In this document: positions 19,682 through 29,218 of the stretch, piece by piece
Position numbering within the stretch: the first letter of the stretch is position 1
Layout of the letters: the number at the start of each line of letters is the position of its first letter
Source: JBNGOQ01 sp050589645
GTDB lineage: Bacteria > Bacteroidota > Bacteroidia > Flavobacteriales > Flavobacteriaceae
Assembly (NCBI RefSeq): GCF_050589645.1
Contig: NZ_JBNGOQ010000001.1
Location: 868,001 to 932,000, forward strand
DNA: 64,000 nt
Direction: 5' to 3'
Notes under the pieces: model-generated
What the model was told of the DNA's origin: nothing
The model's input: only the letters and a program-made list of their open reading frames with translations
The model's database searches: none
Program-made: the position numbers and the translations under genes

Positions 19682-19897
19682 ATGAAAAAAAGCGGTTTCT
19701 TTATCCTATGTGCGATCGTATTCTTACTTCCGGAATATTCCGAAGCCCAATGCGCTATGTGCCGTGCGGTGCTGGAAAGCGAGGAAAATAGGTCGGCTGC
19801 GGAAGGTGTAAACAATGGCATTGTCTACCTCATGGCCGTACCCTATGTGTTGATCGCGGGATTGTTTTACTTCATTTACAAAAAAATGAAGGGCTAG
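19682..19897 (+). CDS. Small secreted/membrane protein with CxxC motif
   Basis: A 71-residue protein with a signal peptide (MKKSGFFILCAIVFLLPEYSEA) directly before QCAMCRAVLES, then a C-terminal membrane helix (IVYLMAVPYVLIAGLFYFIY) and a basic end. The CAMC motif would face the periplasm and could bind metal or take part in thiol exchange. Small proteins with this QCAMC start recur beside flavobacterial SCO/DUF420 genes. A role in oxidase copper delivery is plausible but not shown. Confidence 0.75.
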   Translation: MKKSGFFILCAIVFLLPEYSEAQCAMCRAVLESEENRSAAEGVNNGIVYLMAVPYVLIAGLFYFIYKKMKG

Positions 19898-20017
19898 TCA
19901 GTTCCTCAATTTTAACATTTTTTTCCGTTTTTTTTCCACTTTAACTGTAACAATACGCTATGGCCCAAGTCTTATTGTAACACACCCAGGTAATCAACTA
20001 AGCATAATACCAATCCT

Positions 20018-21265
20018 ATGTTCGATATAGAAAGATGGCAGGAGATCTTTGATACCATCCGGAAGAACAAATTGCGGACCTTCCTTACAGGGCTTTCGGT
20101 GGCTTCGGGCATATTTATCCTTGTTATTTTATTGGGTTTTGGCCAGGGAATGCAAAACGGCATCGCCAAGGAATTTGCATCGGATGCCAGCAACCGAGTC
20201 TGGGTATGGACCCGGGTAACTACGAAAGAGCATAAGGGGCTTAATCCGGGCCGAAGAATACAGTTGCGGAACGAGAACCACGAATATGTGACCAATCGCT
20301 TTGCCGATCAACTGGACCAGAAATCGGCCGTGTTCAGAATACGGGACGTTTTTGTGAACTACAAGAATGAAACCATTGGGTATCCGGTGCAGGGCGTTTC
20401 CTCGGGATATCAGCAGATAGAAAACGAGTATATCTCCCAGGGCCGGTTTATCAATCAAAAGGACGAGGAAAGTGTGGCCAAGGTGGCGATTATCGGCAAT
20501 AAGATTAAAAGGGAGTTTTTCAAAGATGTGGAAGACCCACTACAGGAGTACTTGGATATTTCTGGAATCAAATTTAGGATCGTAGGCGTTTATGGAGACC
20601 CCGGAGGGGAACGTGAAGAGGACCGGATTTTTGTTCCCATTACCACTGCACAAAGGGTCTTCAATGGTTCGGACAAGGTAAACAACCTGTCCTATACCCT
20701 GCAGCCCGCAGCAAGCTTTGAAGAGGCTGTTGCGCAGTCGGTTAGATTCACGGCCGGCCTTAAATCCTATCTTCAGGAGGCCCATACCGTGGCTCCTGAT
20801 GATCCCAGCGCCATCAATGCCTTTAATACCTTAGAGGAAGCAAAGCGCTATTACGGGCTAACGGGGAATATTAAGTTTTTCTTTTGGTTCGTAGGGGTTT
20901 GTACCATTATCGCCGGAGTGGTAGGCGTGAGTAATATCATGCTTATCGTAGTAAAGGAAAGAACGCGGGAAATTGGGATTCGAAAGGCCTTGGGGGCCAA
21001 ACCTTGGTCCATAGTAGGGATGATACTCCACGAATCGATATTTGTAACGGCCCTTTCGGGTTTTACGGGACTCATTTTTAGTATGGGGCTGTTGGAACTG
21101 TTGGGTCCCCATGTGGAGGTAGATTATATTGTTAATCCCTCGGTAAATTTTAACGTAGCCCTTTCTACCGTACTGGTATTGATTTTTGCAGGTACCGTTG
21201 CCGGTTTTTTCCCGGCTTGGAGGGCGGCTAGGATACAGGTCATAGAGGCCTTACGGGACGAATAA
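20018..21265 (+). CDS. MacB/FtsX-type ABC transporter permease (first)
   Basis: A 415-residue permease with the MacB topology: an N-terminal helix (FLTGLSVASGIFILVILLGFG), a periplasmic MacB core domain of about 240 residues, then three C-terminal FtsX helices. The segment ending VGVSNIMLIVVKERTREIGIRKALGA is the family hallmark. Such proteins transmit ATP-driven movement across the inner membrane to export peptides, lipids or drugs through an adaptor and an outer-membrane channel. It is a paralog of the following gene, which starts 9 nt after its stop. No ATP-binding partner is adjacent. Confidence 0.92.
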   Translation: MFDIERWQEIFDTIRKNKLRTFLTGLSVASGIFILVILLGFGQGMQNGIAKEFASDASNRVWVWTRVTTKEHKGLNPGRRIQLRNENHEYVTNRFADQLDQKSAVFRIRDVFVNYKNETIGYPVQGVSSGYQQIENEYISQGRFINQKDEESVAKVAIIGNKIKREFFKDVEDPLQEYLDISGIKFRIVGVYGDPGGEREEDRIFVPITTAQRVFNGSDKVNNLSYTLQPAASFEEAVAQSVRFTAGLKSYLQEAHTVAPDDPSAINAFNTLEEAKRYYGLTGNIKFFFWFVGVCTIIAGVVGVSNIMLIVVKERTREIGIRKALGAKPWSIVGMILHESIFVTALSGFTGLIFSMGLLELLGPHVEVDYIVNPSVNFNVALSTVLVLIFAGTVAGFFPAWRAARIQVIEALRDE

Positions 21266-21274
21266 CAAATAGGT

Positions 21275-22534
21275 ATGTTCAATAGAGATCGTTGGAAAGA
21301 AATTTTGGAGGTGCTCACCGGTAACTGGTTCAGAACCGTCCTTACCGCTTTTGGTGTGTTTTGGGGTATTCTGATCTTGATTATTCTGCTTGCCGCTGGC
21401 AAGGGACTGGAAAATGGTATAAAACAGGATTTTGGAGATACCGCTACCAACACTATGTTCATGTGGTCCCGCAATACCACCAAACCCTATAAGGGATTGC
21501 CTAAAGGGAGGGAATATGAATTTAAACTCGAAGATGTACAGACCATCAACGACCATGTACCCAATCTTAGATTTATTTCTCCCCGAAATCAGCTTGGCGG
21601 GTTCCGGGGAACCAACAATGTGGTACGGGGACTAAATACCGGGGCGTTCAACGTATATGGCGATTACCCTGAAATTATCAAACAGGAACCCATGACCATC
21701 ACGTCCGGTCGTTTTATCAACCATTCGGACATCAATGAGAAGCGGAAAATTGCGGTTATCGGAGAGGGTGTCAAAAGTGAGTTGTACGAAAAGGAAGAGA
21801 CGGCCATCGGCACGTATATCAAAATCCAGGGCGTAAATTTTATGGTAGTAGGGACCTACAAGAAGAAAAACACCGATGGGGACGGGGAGGAGGCCCAAAA
21901 TCAGATATTTGTTCCCTTTTCCGCCTTTTCCCAAGCCTTTAATACTGGAAATGATGTAGGTTGGATGGCCATTACGGCCAATGATGGCACTTCCATCACC
22001 AGTGTCAAGGAGAGGATTGTGGACCACATCAAGGAAAAACACAAAATACACCCGGAAGACGGCAGGGCCGTTGGCTATTTTGACCTTTACGAGCAGTACA
22101 ACAGGGTGGAAAGTCTTTTTGGGGCCATGCGCATAATTGCCTATTTTGTTGGGATTATGGTACTGCTATCGGGCATTATCGGTGTAAGTAATATTATGCT
22201 TATCGTGGTGAAGGAACGTACCAAGGAAATTGGGATTCGAAGGGCACTGGGCGAACATCCATGGTCCATTAAAATGCAGATACTAATGGAATCCATCTTT
22301 TTAACGATTATTTCCGGAATGGCAGGGATTACCATAGGCGCCTTGTTCATCTATGGTATAAATGCCCTTTTGGAAGCCAACGGACCGGTGGATATGTTCG
22401 TAAACCCCAGTGTTAATCTGGGCGTTGTGGTTTCGGCATTGGTCATATTGATCATATCGGGCCTTTTGGCCGGTTTTATCCCTGCACAAAGCGCTATTCG
22501 AGTGAGACCGATAGATGCGTTACGAACGGAATAA
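21275..22534 (+). CDS. MacB/FtsX-type ABC transporter permease (second)
   Basis: A 419-residue paralog of the preceding permease with the same layout: helix FGVFWGILILIILLAAGKGL, a MacB periplasmic core, and an FtsX C-terminal part with IGVSNIMLIVVKERTKEIGIRRALGE. Two different permeases side by side suggest a heterodimeric transporter. The adaptor protein follows after 163 nt. Substrate unknown. Confidence 0.92.
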   Translation: MFNRDRWKEILEVLTGNWFRTVLTAFGVFWGILILIILLAAGKGLENGIKQDFGDTATNTMFMWSRNTTKPYKGLPKGREYEFKLEDVQTINDHVPNLRFISPRNQLGGFRGTNNVVRGLNTGAFNVYGDYPEIIKQEPMTITSGRFINHSDINEKRKIAVIGEGVKSELYEKEETAIGTYIKIQGVNFMVVGTYKKKNTDGDGEEAQNQIFVPFSAFSQAFNTGNDVGWMAITANDGTSITSVKERIVDHIKEKHKIHPEDGRAVGYFDLYEQYNRVESLFGAMRIIAYFVGIMVLLSGIIGVSNIMLIVVKERTKEIGIRRALGEHPWSIKMQILMESIFLTIISGMAGITIGALFIYGINALLEANGPVDMFVNPSVNLGVVVSALVILIISGLLAGFIPAQSAIRVRPIDALRTE

Positions 22535-22697
22535 TGTAAATTTGAGACATTGCATTAGCGCACAGAACGAATAAGTAATAGGGGCCCATTTCGGAGGAAG
22601 TGGGCGAAAATGGTCTACAGGGCACTAGGGGTCTTTGAAGGGAAATCGAGCCATTATAAATAGGGAATCATCAATCAGTAATATACGTACACAAACC

Positions 22698-23813
22698 ATG
22701 AAAAAGTCAATCACTATTATCATTTTGCTCTTAATCGTAATCACTTTTGGAGCATCTATGTACTATTTGTACCAGAAAAACGCGGAGGATCCAGTGGTCT
22801 ATGAAACGGAAGAACCCTCAAAGCAGACCATTATCAAGAAAACCGTGGCCACGGGCAGTATCCTTCCCTTGGAGGAGGTGCTCATTAAGCCTAACATCTC
22901 GGGAGTAATAGAGGAAGTATATGTGGAAGGGGGCGATTTTGTTAAATCGGGCGATCTGCTGGCAAGAATCAAGGTAGTTCCCAATTTGAACGCCCTGAAC
23001 GATGCCCGAAACGCCATTGATGAGGCCAAAATTGATTTGGACGACCAACGTAGGAACTTGCAGCGTCAAAAAAGCCTGTTCGATAAGGGAGTCATCTCCA
23101 AGGTAGATTTGGAAAGGGCCGAGGTCGCTTTTGACCAGGCAAAACAGTCCTATGGCGCGGCCAACAAGCGCTACGATATTGTAAAGACCGGTACCGCCAA
23201 GGGATACGGCAATGCGGCCAATACGTTGATCAGGGCTACCGTGAGTGGGATGGTCCTGGAGGTGCCCGTTGAGGTGGGCAACCAGGTGATCGAGAGCAAT
23301 AATTTCAATGAAGGAACCACCATAGCGGCCATAGCCGATGTGGAAAAGATGATTTTTGAGGGCAAGGTGGATGAGTCCGAGGTCGGAAAAATTACAGAGG
23401 ACCTTCCCTTGGAGATTACGGTCGGGGCCATTGAAAATCAGGTTTTTGATGCGGTACTGGATTATATCGCCCCTAAGGGCAACGAGGAAAATGGGGCCAT
23501 ACAGTTCGAGATCAAGGGAACACTTAAAAAACAGGATTCGATTTTTATACGGGCCGGCCTCAGTGCCAATGCGTCCATTATTTTGGGCCGGGCAGACAGC
23601 GTTCTGGCCGTAAAGGAAGCCCTGGTGCAGTTTGATGATAAGACCAAGAAACCTTTTGTGGAGATACAGACCGGGGAGCAACAATTTGAACGCCGGGATA
23701 TCGAGTTGGGATTGAGCGATGGTATTTTTGTGGAGGTGAAATCCGGTCTGGAGCCAGACCATAAAATCAAGGTCTGGAACGAGGTGAAACCCGATGAGTT
23801 TGCCCAAAACTAG
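22698..23813 (+). CDS. HlyD/MacA-type periplasmic adaptor protein
   Basis: I choose the ATG at 22698 (MKKSITIIILLLIVITFG) over an in-frame TTG at 22635, because it puts the membrane anchor at the very N-terminus. The 371-residue protein has an anchor, a lipoyl-like half-motif (SGVIEEVYVEGGDFVKSGDLLARI), a coiled-coil hairpin (about residues 95-155), the second lipoyl half (IRATVSGMVLEVPVEVGNQV), a beta-barrel and a membrane-proximal domain. It would bridge the two permeases to an outer-membrane TolC-like channel, which is not in the window. Confidence 0.9.
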   Translation: MKKSITIIILLLIVITFGASMYYLYQKNAEDPVVYETEEPSKQTIIKKTVATGSILPLEEVLIKPNISGVIEEVYVEGGDFVKSGDLLARIKVVPNLNALNDARNAIDEAKIDLDDQRRNLQRQKSLFDKGVISKVDLERAEVAFDQAKQSYGAANKRYDIVKTGTAKGYGNAANTLIRATVSGMVLEVPVEVGNQVIESNNFNEGTTIAAIADVEKMIFEGKVDESEVGKITEDLPLEITVGAIENQVFDAVLDYIAPKGNEENGAIQFEIKGTLKKQDSIFIRAGLSANASIILGRADSVLAVKEALVQFDDKTKKPFVEIQTGEQQFERRDIELGLSDGIFVEVKSGLEPDHKIKVWNEVKPDEFAQN

Positions 23814-23857
23814 AGTGTTGGGGCAGGTGTGACGGAACTTTTATAGCCCTTGACGCT

Positions 23858-24370
23858 TTATTGAACGTATTGCATGAGCACGGTGGCCACCAAATAGTTT
23901 TTGTTGGCCCTATAATTTCTTTTGGTCTGAAAATCTAGATGTACCAGAGCACCGAAGTTTCCTTTTTGTTCCAACGTATGCACGGTGCTCAAAATATCGG
24001 TGAAATTTCCCTCTAGGCTAAAATGAAAGGTGTTCAACTGGTTTTCCCCGTCCTGGAAGGCATGGGGCTCGTTAAAATCGAGGAGTTTAAGCCCGTGTTT
24101 CTCCACCTGCCCATTTAAGGCACGGAGTAAGTTATTCTCCAGAGAGGTGTTGCCCAGGTTCATTTTCTTTAGGACGGAATCGTAATGTTGTTCCTTGCTT
24201 TTCAAGACCGAAAGTTGCACGGGAATATCCTTAAAGAGGACCTCCTCATTTTTTAGATTGTTGTACTCCCTCCCCAGGGCGATGGTTTCGGCAATGGCGA
24301 ACTTGTAACATAGGAAGAGCACCAAGACAATTCCTACCAAGCTTATATTGTTTCTCGTGCTACTCGTCAT
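23858..24370 (-). CDS. GspM/PilO-like inner-membrane assembly protein (last gene of T2SS-like operon)
   Basis: A 170-residue protein with a short cytoplasmic start, one membrane helix (ISLVGIVLVLFLCYKFAIAETI), a coiled-coil-prone stretch, and a small alpha/beta periplasmic domain with a FHFSLEGNFTDILSTVHTLEQKG segment. This is the plan of GspM and PilO, which pair with GspL or PilN to connect the cytoplasmic ATPase to the periplasmic parts. Sequence similarity is too weak for a sure call; topology and operon position carry the assignment. Its ATG lies inside the end of the GspL/PilM-like gene (11-nt overlap). Confidence 0.65.
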   Translation of the reverse strand: MTSSTRNNISLVGIVLVLFLCYKFAIAETIALGREYNNLKNEEVLFKDIPVQLSVLKSKEQHYDSVLKKMNLGNTSLENNLLRALNGQVEKHGLKLLDFNEPHAFQDGENQLNTFHFSLEGNFTDILSTVHTLEQKGNFGALVHLDFQTKRNYRANKNYLVATVLMQYVQ

Positions 24371-25577
24371 GGATCTCTATTTTTAGGGTAAAATTAGACA
24401 GGCCCCTGTTGCCGTAATCGTAGTCCTGCGTCTCGACGGATTTTGTCCAAGCAAAGCTTTCCAAGGTTTCCACCCAGGAAGAAAAATCGTTCCCGTTGCT
24501 GGCGGTACCCCGTACCGTAATGGTGCCTACAAGGAGTTGGATCGGTTTTTTGGGCCGCATGGGTTTTTCCAGGGGTTGGTACTGTATTTCTGTAAACAAC
24601 ATGGAAACAGGAAGACTCATGGCCATTTGGTCCACGTATAGGGTGGCCTTGGAATTTGTTGTGGCGAGCAAGGTGTTTACCCGTTCTTCCTTGCTCTCCA
24701 ATGCACGTTTCAACGCTACCAGCTTACTTTTGCTGTCCCGATTGAGCGCCGAAGTGTTCTGAAGGGTTTCCACCTTTTGAAAATAGTAGGTGAATACGAG
24801 AAAATTGAGCAGCAGAAGGGATAAAACAAAGATGAGGGAAGATTTTAACAGCAGCCCAAAATGGCGTTTGTTCCTAAATTCTTTTTGAAGCCCTTGCAGT
24901 TCCTCCCCAAAATTATTAAAACCGTCAACCCCTTTTGAGAGCATGCCCAAGATACTTGCAAACACTAGCAAATGTGTATGGGGAAGGGATAGACCGTTGA
25001 TGTCATAATGCGTCTTTTGAGCAGGTTCAATACCTTCGATTGGCCGTACTTCCTGGATGGAACGGTTTTGAAGTTGCACGCGGTAGGTGGAGGTAGGCAC
25101 GCTGTCTTCCGTCAAAAAATCCAATAGTGCAACAAAAGGGGAGATCCCCAGTGCAAAACCGGTCACTGGAAGTTTCAACTCTATTAAACGGTTGAGGTAT
25201 AGATCTAGATGTTCCTTTTTGCAGATGTTAACGACCGTCGTTTCTTCCATCGGCACCAATTGATAATAGAAGGTGGAAAAATCCAGGTTGGGAAAGGACC
25301 GATGTACGGTAGCTTCATGCTCCTGGCTGGGGTTGGTCGCTACTACCTTGGTTAGCACGCTTTGGGTGGCGAATACCACAAATAGGGGTGCATCTTTTTT
25401 TACATGCTTCGAGACCTCCTCCATAGTTGAAAAAGCGTGTTGCCCCCCAATGAAGAGTTCTTGTTTTTTTCTCCTAAGCTCCAAGAGGTTAAAAAGGACA
25501 TTTTTACCCAGTTTGTACACTTCTAGGCCGTAGTATACGCTTCCTTCGTTCAGGTATGTTTTTAAGGGACTAAGCAC
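24360..25577 (-). CDS. GspL/PilM-PilN-like protein
   Basis: A 405-residue protein with a GTG start overlapping the secretin stop by one base. Residues 1-240 are a soluble cytoplasmic region compatible with the actin-like fold of PilM/GspL. A membrane helix at about 250-272 (SSLIFVLSLLLLNFLVFTYYF) is followed by a coiled coil and a ferredoxin-like periplasmic domain with GTITVRGTASNGNDFSSWVETLES, a PilN/GspL-type ending. One polypeptide thus combines PilM-like and PilN-like parts, as in GspL. Its role would be to recruit the GspE ATPase to the membrane. Assigned by layout and neighbours. Confidence 0.7.
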   Translation of the reverse strand: MLSPLKTYLNEGSVYYGLEVYKLGKNVLFNLLELRRKKQELFIGGQHAFSTMEEVSKHVKKDAPLFVVFATQSVLTKVVATNPSQEHEATVHRSFPNLDFSTFYYQLVPMEETTVVNICKKEHLDLYLNRLIELKLPVTGFALGISPFVALLDFLTEDSVPTSTYRVQLQNRSIQEVRPIEGIEPAQKTHYDINGLSLPHTHLLVFASILGMLSKGVDGFNNFGEELQGLQKEFRNKRHFGLLLKSSLIFVLSLLLLNFLVFTYYFQKVETLQNTSALNRDSKSKLVALKRALESKEERVNTLLATTNSKATLYVDQMAMSLPVSMLFTEIQYQPLEKPMRPKKPIQLLVGTITVRGTASNGNDFSSWVETLESFAWTKSVETQDYDYGNRGLSNFTLKIEIHDE

Positions 25578-27799
25578 TAATAAATTACCGTAGGTTTAAT
25601 GAGTATGGTCAATTTTTGTTTGGTATCCTCGCGCACCCTTTTGCTAAAAAGCCATTTGATTATAGGAATTCTGGCCAAAAAGGGCACCCCGCTTCCAGAG
25701 TCGTTCTTGATCTTTTCCTCAAGTCCGCCGAGAATGGCAAGATCTTGGTTTTGCATGCGAATGATAGAACTGAATTCACGCGAGGTAAGTCCTGGTGGGG
25801 CCTCATCCTCTATACGCTCGCCACTAAAATCGGACTGGATCACATTGATGTCCAGGGTTACCTGGCCATTTCCAGAGACCAGAGGTTTTATGCTTACGGC
25901 CAGTTCGGCGTCAATGGGCTGAAAATTCCGTACCTCGGAGGTGGTTGGAATTTGGGAGCCAAAGAAATTCTGGTTGGTCACCACATAATAGGTAGTCTCT
26001 CCGATGGATAGATTGGCCCTATGCCCGTTTAGGGTAGATAGTTTTGGCGTGGAACGGATCTTTAGGTTGCCATTGGCCTCCATGGCCTTGATCGTAGCAA
26101 AGAACTCGGGCACCACTTGCCCGATGTTAAAGGAACCAAAACCGTCAAAACCGCCGATAATTTTGTTTACCGTGTTAGCGCCCAAGGTAAGGTCCGTTTC
26201 GGGAAAAATACGCCCCTGGGTCTTTACCGGTTCTTCCCCAATGCCCCAGCTGATCCCAGTTTCCACGGTAGCAGACTTTCGCACCTCTATGATCATTACT
26301 TCTATGAGCACCACGGGAACGGGCTTGTCTATTTCCTTGATAAATTTTCGGAAACGGTTGATGTTGGCCGCGGGGCCACTGACCAAAAAACTGTTCAATT
26401 CAAAATCTATTTTTACGTCCAGATCTACCAAAACGTCATCGGGCAAAATATTGACCAAGGCTTCCGCGGTATTGTTATAGTTGCCAAAGGTATTATTGGC
26501 CTGGGTGTTGATCCTTCTTGAATTGTTGAAGCCCTGGTTGCCAGCAAGACCCTGGGTATTGCCAAAGCCCTGATTGTTTTGAAAACCGCCACCCAGGTAA
26601 TTGATGTTTCCCCCTATGGTCCTGCCGGCGGATCGGCCACCTCCAGCATAGGGTGCAGGGTCTCCCAACAATTCCACCGATCGGTGCATCATCTGGATGA
26701 CCTCTATTCGGCGGACACTGAGCTGATCGGCCGTGCCGAAGAAATAAATACCATCTTCCTTTTTATAGGTAAAATTGGTGGGCAGACCACCCCGGGCTGG
26801 ATTGCTTTGTGCCCTGTTCTGTGCCGGATTAGTGTTTTGATTTTGCGGCGGATTGGCCCCGATAGCGCCATTGGCCTTGCTTTCAAAGATACGTTCCAAC
26901 AGGCGGTCGTAATAAATCTGTTTTGCCTTAAAGGTAACGTTCCCTGCTTCCTCCAAGGGGGTGGCGGTATAGACATCGAGCTTTAGGTCATAACTGATTT
27001 CATTGATGATCTGTGCAATGGGGACATTTTCAAAATCCACACTGAGCAGTCGGTTCACCGTATCGAGCACCTGATAATAAAAATTGCTCCCCCTAGGGCT
27101 GCGCTGGGGCCTTGGTGGAAGGTTTTGGCGGGTATCCGTCGGACTGTTCTGTGGGGTATCCGTTCGGTTAAACAAGTAAAAACCGTCCCTCGATTTGGAA
27201 AAAGACAGATTGTTGGTCTCCGCCAGCTTGGCCATAGCCGCATCAAAAGGCACGTTGTTGAGGTAGAGTGTTAGGGGAAGGGCCTCCATGCCACTGTTGT
27301 AGAGCAGGTTTTGACCCGATATATCAATGATTTTTCGAAAGACCTTCTCCAATGTATCATTGTTCAGATCTAGGGAAATACGATTGTTCAGGGCATCAAA
27401 GTTGGCAACGACCTCTTTTTCCACCACCCTTTCCGGTGGCGGGACGTATTTTTTAATGGACAGAATATTGCCGGTGAAATTGATATCCAATTGATATTCC
27501 TTACAGAGAAACACCAAAAGATCGGCTACTGTGACGTTGGAGAAGTTGTTTACAATGGTAATGCCTTGTAGGCTGGGATCCACATTGATATTTACCCGAT
27601 GCACTTTGGAGACGGCAATGAGGAAATTGGGCAGGGTCACATTGGTTACGTTGATGTCCAGTTTCAGGTTTTCCGTGAGTCCCGCATTGTCCACGGCAAG
27701 CGACTCCAGATTGTTTTGTATGTTCTGTATCCGTGGATTTTCCTGGCCATGCAGATGAAAGGCACAAAGGAATAGTATAACGAGCAGGTTTTTTTTCAT
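25577..27799 (-). CDS. Secretin (GspD/PilQ family outer-membrane channel)
   Basis: A 740-residue protein with a signal peptide (MKKNLLVILFLCAFHLHG). An N0/STN-like domain spans about residues 38-118 (LTENLKLDINVTNVTLPNFL), followed by N1-type repeats. A Gly/Asn/Gln-rich linker lies near 395-450 (GGNINYLGGGFQNNQGFGN). The C-terminal secretin domain is clear: VVLIEVMIIEVRKS, STPKLSTLNGHRANLSIGE, REFSSIIRMQNQDLAILGG and GVPFLARIPIIKWLFSKR. It forms the large outer-membrane pore of type II secretion or type IV pilus systems. The secretin is certain; the subtype is not. No pilotin gene is recognised nearby. Confidence 0.93.
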   Translation of the reverse strand: MKKNLLVILFLCAFHLHGQENPRIQNIQNNLESLAVDNAGLTENLKLDINVTNVTLPNFLIAVSKVHRVNINVDPSLQGITIVNNFSNVTVADLLVFLCKEYQLDINFTGNILSIKKYVPPPERVVEKEVVANFDALNNRISLDLNNDTLEKVFRKIIDISGQNLLYNSGMEALPLTLYLNNVPFDAAMAKLAETNNLSFSKSRDGFYLFNRTDTPQNSPTDTRQNLPPRPQRSPRGSNFYYQVLDTVNRLLSVDFENVPIAQIINEISYDLKLDVYTATPLEEAGNVTFKAKQIYYDRLLERIFESKANGAIGANPPQNQNTNPAQNRAQSNPARGGLPTNFTYKKEDGIYFFGTADQLSVRRIEVIQMMHRSVELLGDPAPYAGGGRSAGRTIGGNINYLGGGFQNNQGFGNTQGLAGNQGFNNSRRINTQANNTFGNYNNTAEALVNILPDDVLVDLDVKIDFELNSFLVSGPAANINRFRKFIKEIDKPVPVVLIEVMIIEVRKSATVETGISWGIGEEPVKTQGRIFPETDLTLGANTVNKIIGGFDGFGSFNIGQVVPEFFATIKAMEANGNLKIRSTPKLSTLNGHRANLSIGETTYYVVTNQNFFGSQIPTTSEVRNFQPIDAELAVSIKPLVSGNGQVTLDINVIQSDFSGERIEDEAPPGLTSREFSSIIRMQNQDLAILGGLEEKIKNDSGSGVPFLARIPIIKWLFSKRVREDTKQKLTILIKPTVIY

Positions 27800-27803
27800 G
27801 GGG

Positions 27804-29216
27804 TTAATTGGTTAGCAAGGCATACACCTCATCAATGGAGGTAATGCCCTCGCGTATCATTTGTATGGCGTTCTGACGTAAGGTGATAATTTTGTTTTTA
27901 TACAGATAGTCCTCAATTTCCAAGACATTGTTTTTGATATGGGCCACCAGATCCTTGGTAATCGGGATGATTTCATAGATGGCCTTTCTTCCCCTATAAC
28001 CCGTATGGTGGCATTGGGTGCAGCCCTTGGGGGCATAATGATGTGTTAATTCCTGGCTGGGCAGAAAACCGTCGGGAAAAAGATGGTCCGCTATTTTTTC
28101 CTTTTGCTTGCACTGCGTGCACAATTTGCGCACCAATCGTTGTGCTACACTTAGGTTCAGGGTGCTGGCGATCAAAAAGGAGGGAATGCCCATATCGATC
28201 AGGCGCGAGATCGTGGCCCAGGCCGAGTTGGTGTGTATGGTAGAGAGCACCAGATGTCCTGTAAGCGAAGCTCTAATGGCCATATTGGCCGTTTTTACGT
28301 CCCGGATCTCTCCTACCATGATAATATCCGGGTCCTGCCGTAGGAAGGTCCGCATGGCACTGGCAAAATCCAGCCCTATGCCCTCTTTGAGCTGTACCTG
28401 GTTAATGCCTTCCAAGGTGTATTCTATGGGATCCTCTATGGTAAGGATATTGGTCTCGCTATTGTTGAGGAGTTTTAGGGTGGCGTAGAGCGTGGTGGTC
28501 TTTCCCGATCCGGTAGGTCCGGAGATCAATACCATGCCATTGGGTTTTTTGATGCCTTGGGAATAGGTCCGAAGTTCACTTTCCGTAAAGCCCAAATCGT
28601 TAATATCAATGGCGCTGGCGTCCTTACTGAGGATTCGCAGCACGATTTTTTCCCCAAAGAGGGTGGGCAGGGACGACACCCGGATGTCAAACTCATCCAG
28701 GGTAGATTTTACCGTTATCCTCCCATCCTGGGGAAGGCGTTTTTCTGCAATGTCCAGATTGGCCCTGATTTTGATCTTGTTGATGATGGTGGGATATTCC
28801 CCTATGGGAATCCTAAATTGTTCCACCAATTTCCCGTCCAATCTAAAGCGGACCCTGCAATGTGTCTCATAGGGCTCAAAATGAATATCGCTACTGTTGA
28901 TCTCCTTGGCGGTCAGCAATATTTTCTCCAAAAAATCCGGGGTATACCGAAGCTCAGTCGTAGTGCTATCTTGTCGTTCGCGGTAATTGGCGGTAAGGTA
29001 ATTTTGCAAGAGTTCGCTTTCGCAAGCCTGTAGGCTCAGCGGGATGTCCAAAATAATCTTTAACTCGGACAACAAGCTATCCAAGGCCGTACTGTCCGTA
29101 TTGAACACCACCACCCCATCCTGCTCCGCTACCGGGACAATCCTGTAATGAAAGGCCTGTTCGGCGGTTATCCGTTGTTGTAGTTGGGTCTGTATCTGGT
29201 AATCGGTATGCTGCAT
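27804..29216 (-). CDS. GspE/PilB-family secretion ATPase
   Basis: A 470-residue cytoplasmic ATPase powering pseudopilus assembly. Motifs in order: N2-type domain with DIHFEPYETHCRVRFRLDG, Walker A GPTGSGKTT (233-241), Asp box ILTIEDPIEY, Walker B DIIMVGEIRD (297-306), His box TGHLVLSTIHTNSA, and the zinc-binding four-cysteine unit CTQC (366-369) and CTQC (399-402). All catalytic residues are intact. The long N1 domain of classical GspE is shortened. It lies between the prepilin peptidase gene and the secretin gene with 2- to 4-nt gaps. Confidence 0.95.
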   Translation of the reverse strand: MQHTDYQIQTQLQQRITAEQAFHYRIVPVAEQDGVVVFNTDSTALDSLLSELKIILDIPLSLQACESELLQNYLTANYRERQDSTTTELRYTPDFLEKILLTAKEINSSDIHFEPYETHCRVRFRLDGKLVEQFRIPIGEYPTIINKIKIRANLDIAEKRLPQDGRITVKSTLDEFDIRVSSLPTLFGEKIVLRILSKDASAIDINDLGFTESELRTYSQGIKKPNGMVLISGPTGSGKTTTLYATLKLLNNSETNILTIEDPIEYTLEGINQVQLKEGIGLDFASAMRTFLRQDPDIIMVGEIRDVKTANMAIRASLTGHLVLSTIHTNSAWATISRLIDMGIPSFLIASTLNLSVAQRLVRKLCTQCKQKEKIADHLFPDGFLPSQELTHHYAPKGCTQCHHTGYRGRKAIYEIIPITKDLVAHIKNNVLEIEDYLYKNKIITLRQNAIQMIREGITSIDEVYALLTN

Positions 29217-29218
29217 GG

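Noticed and set aside
22818..23807. Long minus-strand open frame (329 codons) opposite the HlyD-type adaptor gene
   Set aside because: It mirrors a well-supported gene, has no recognisable motif and is rich in residues expected from the complement of common codons. A shadow frame.
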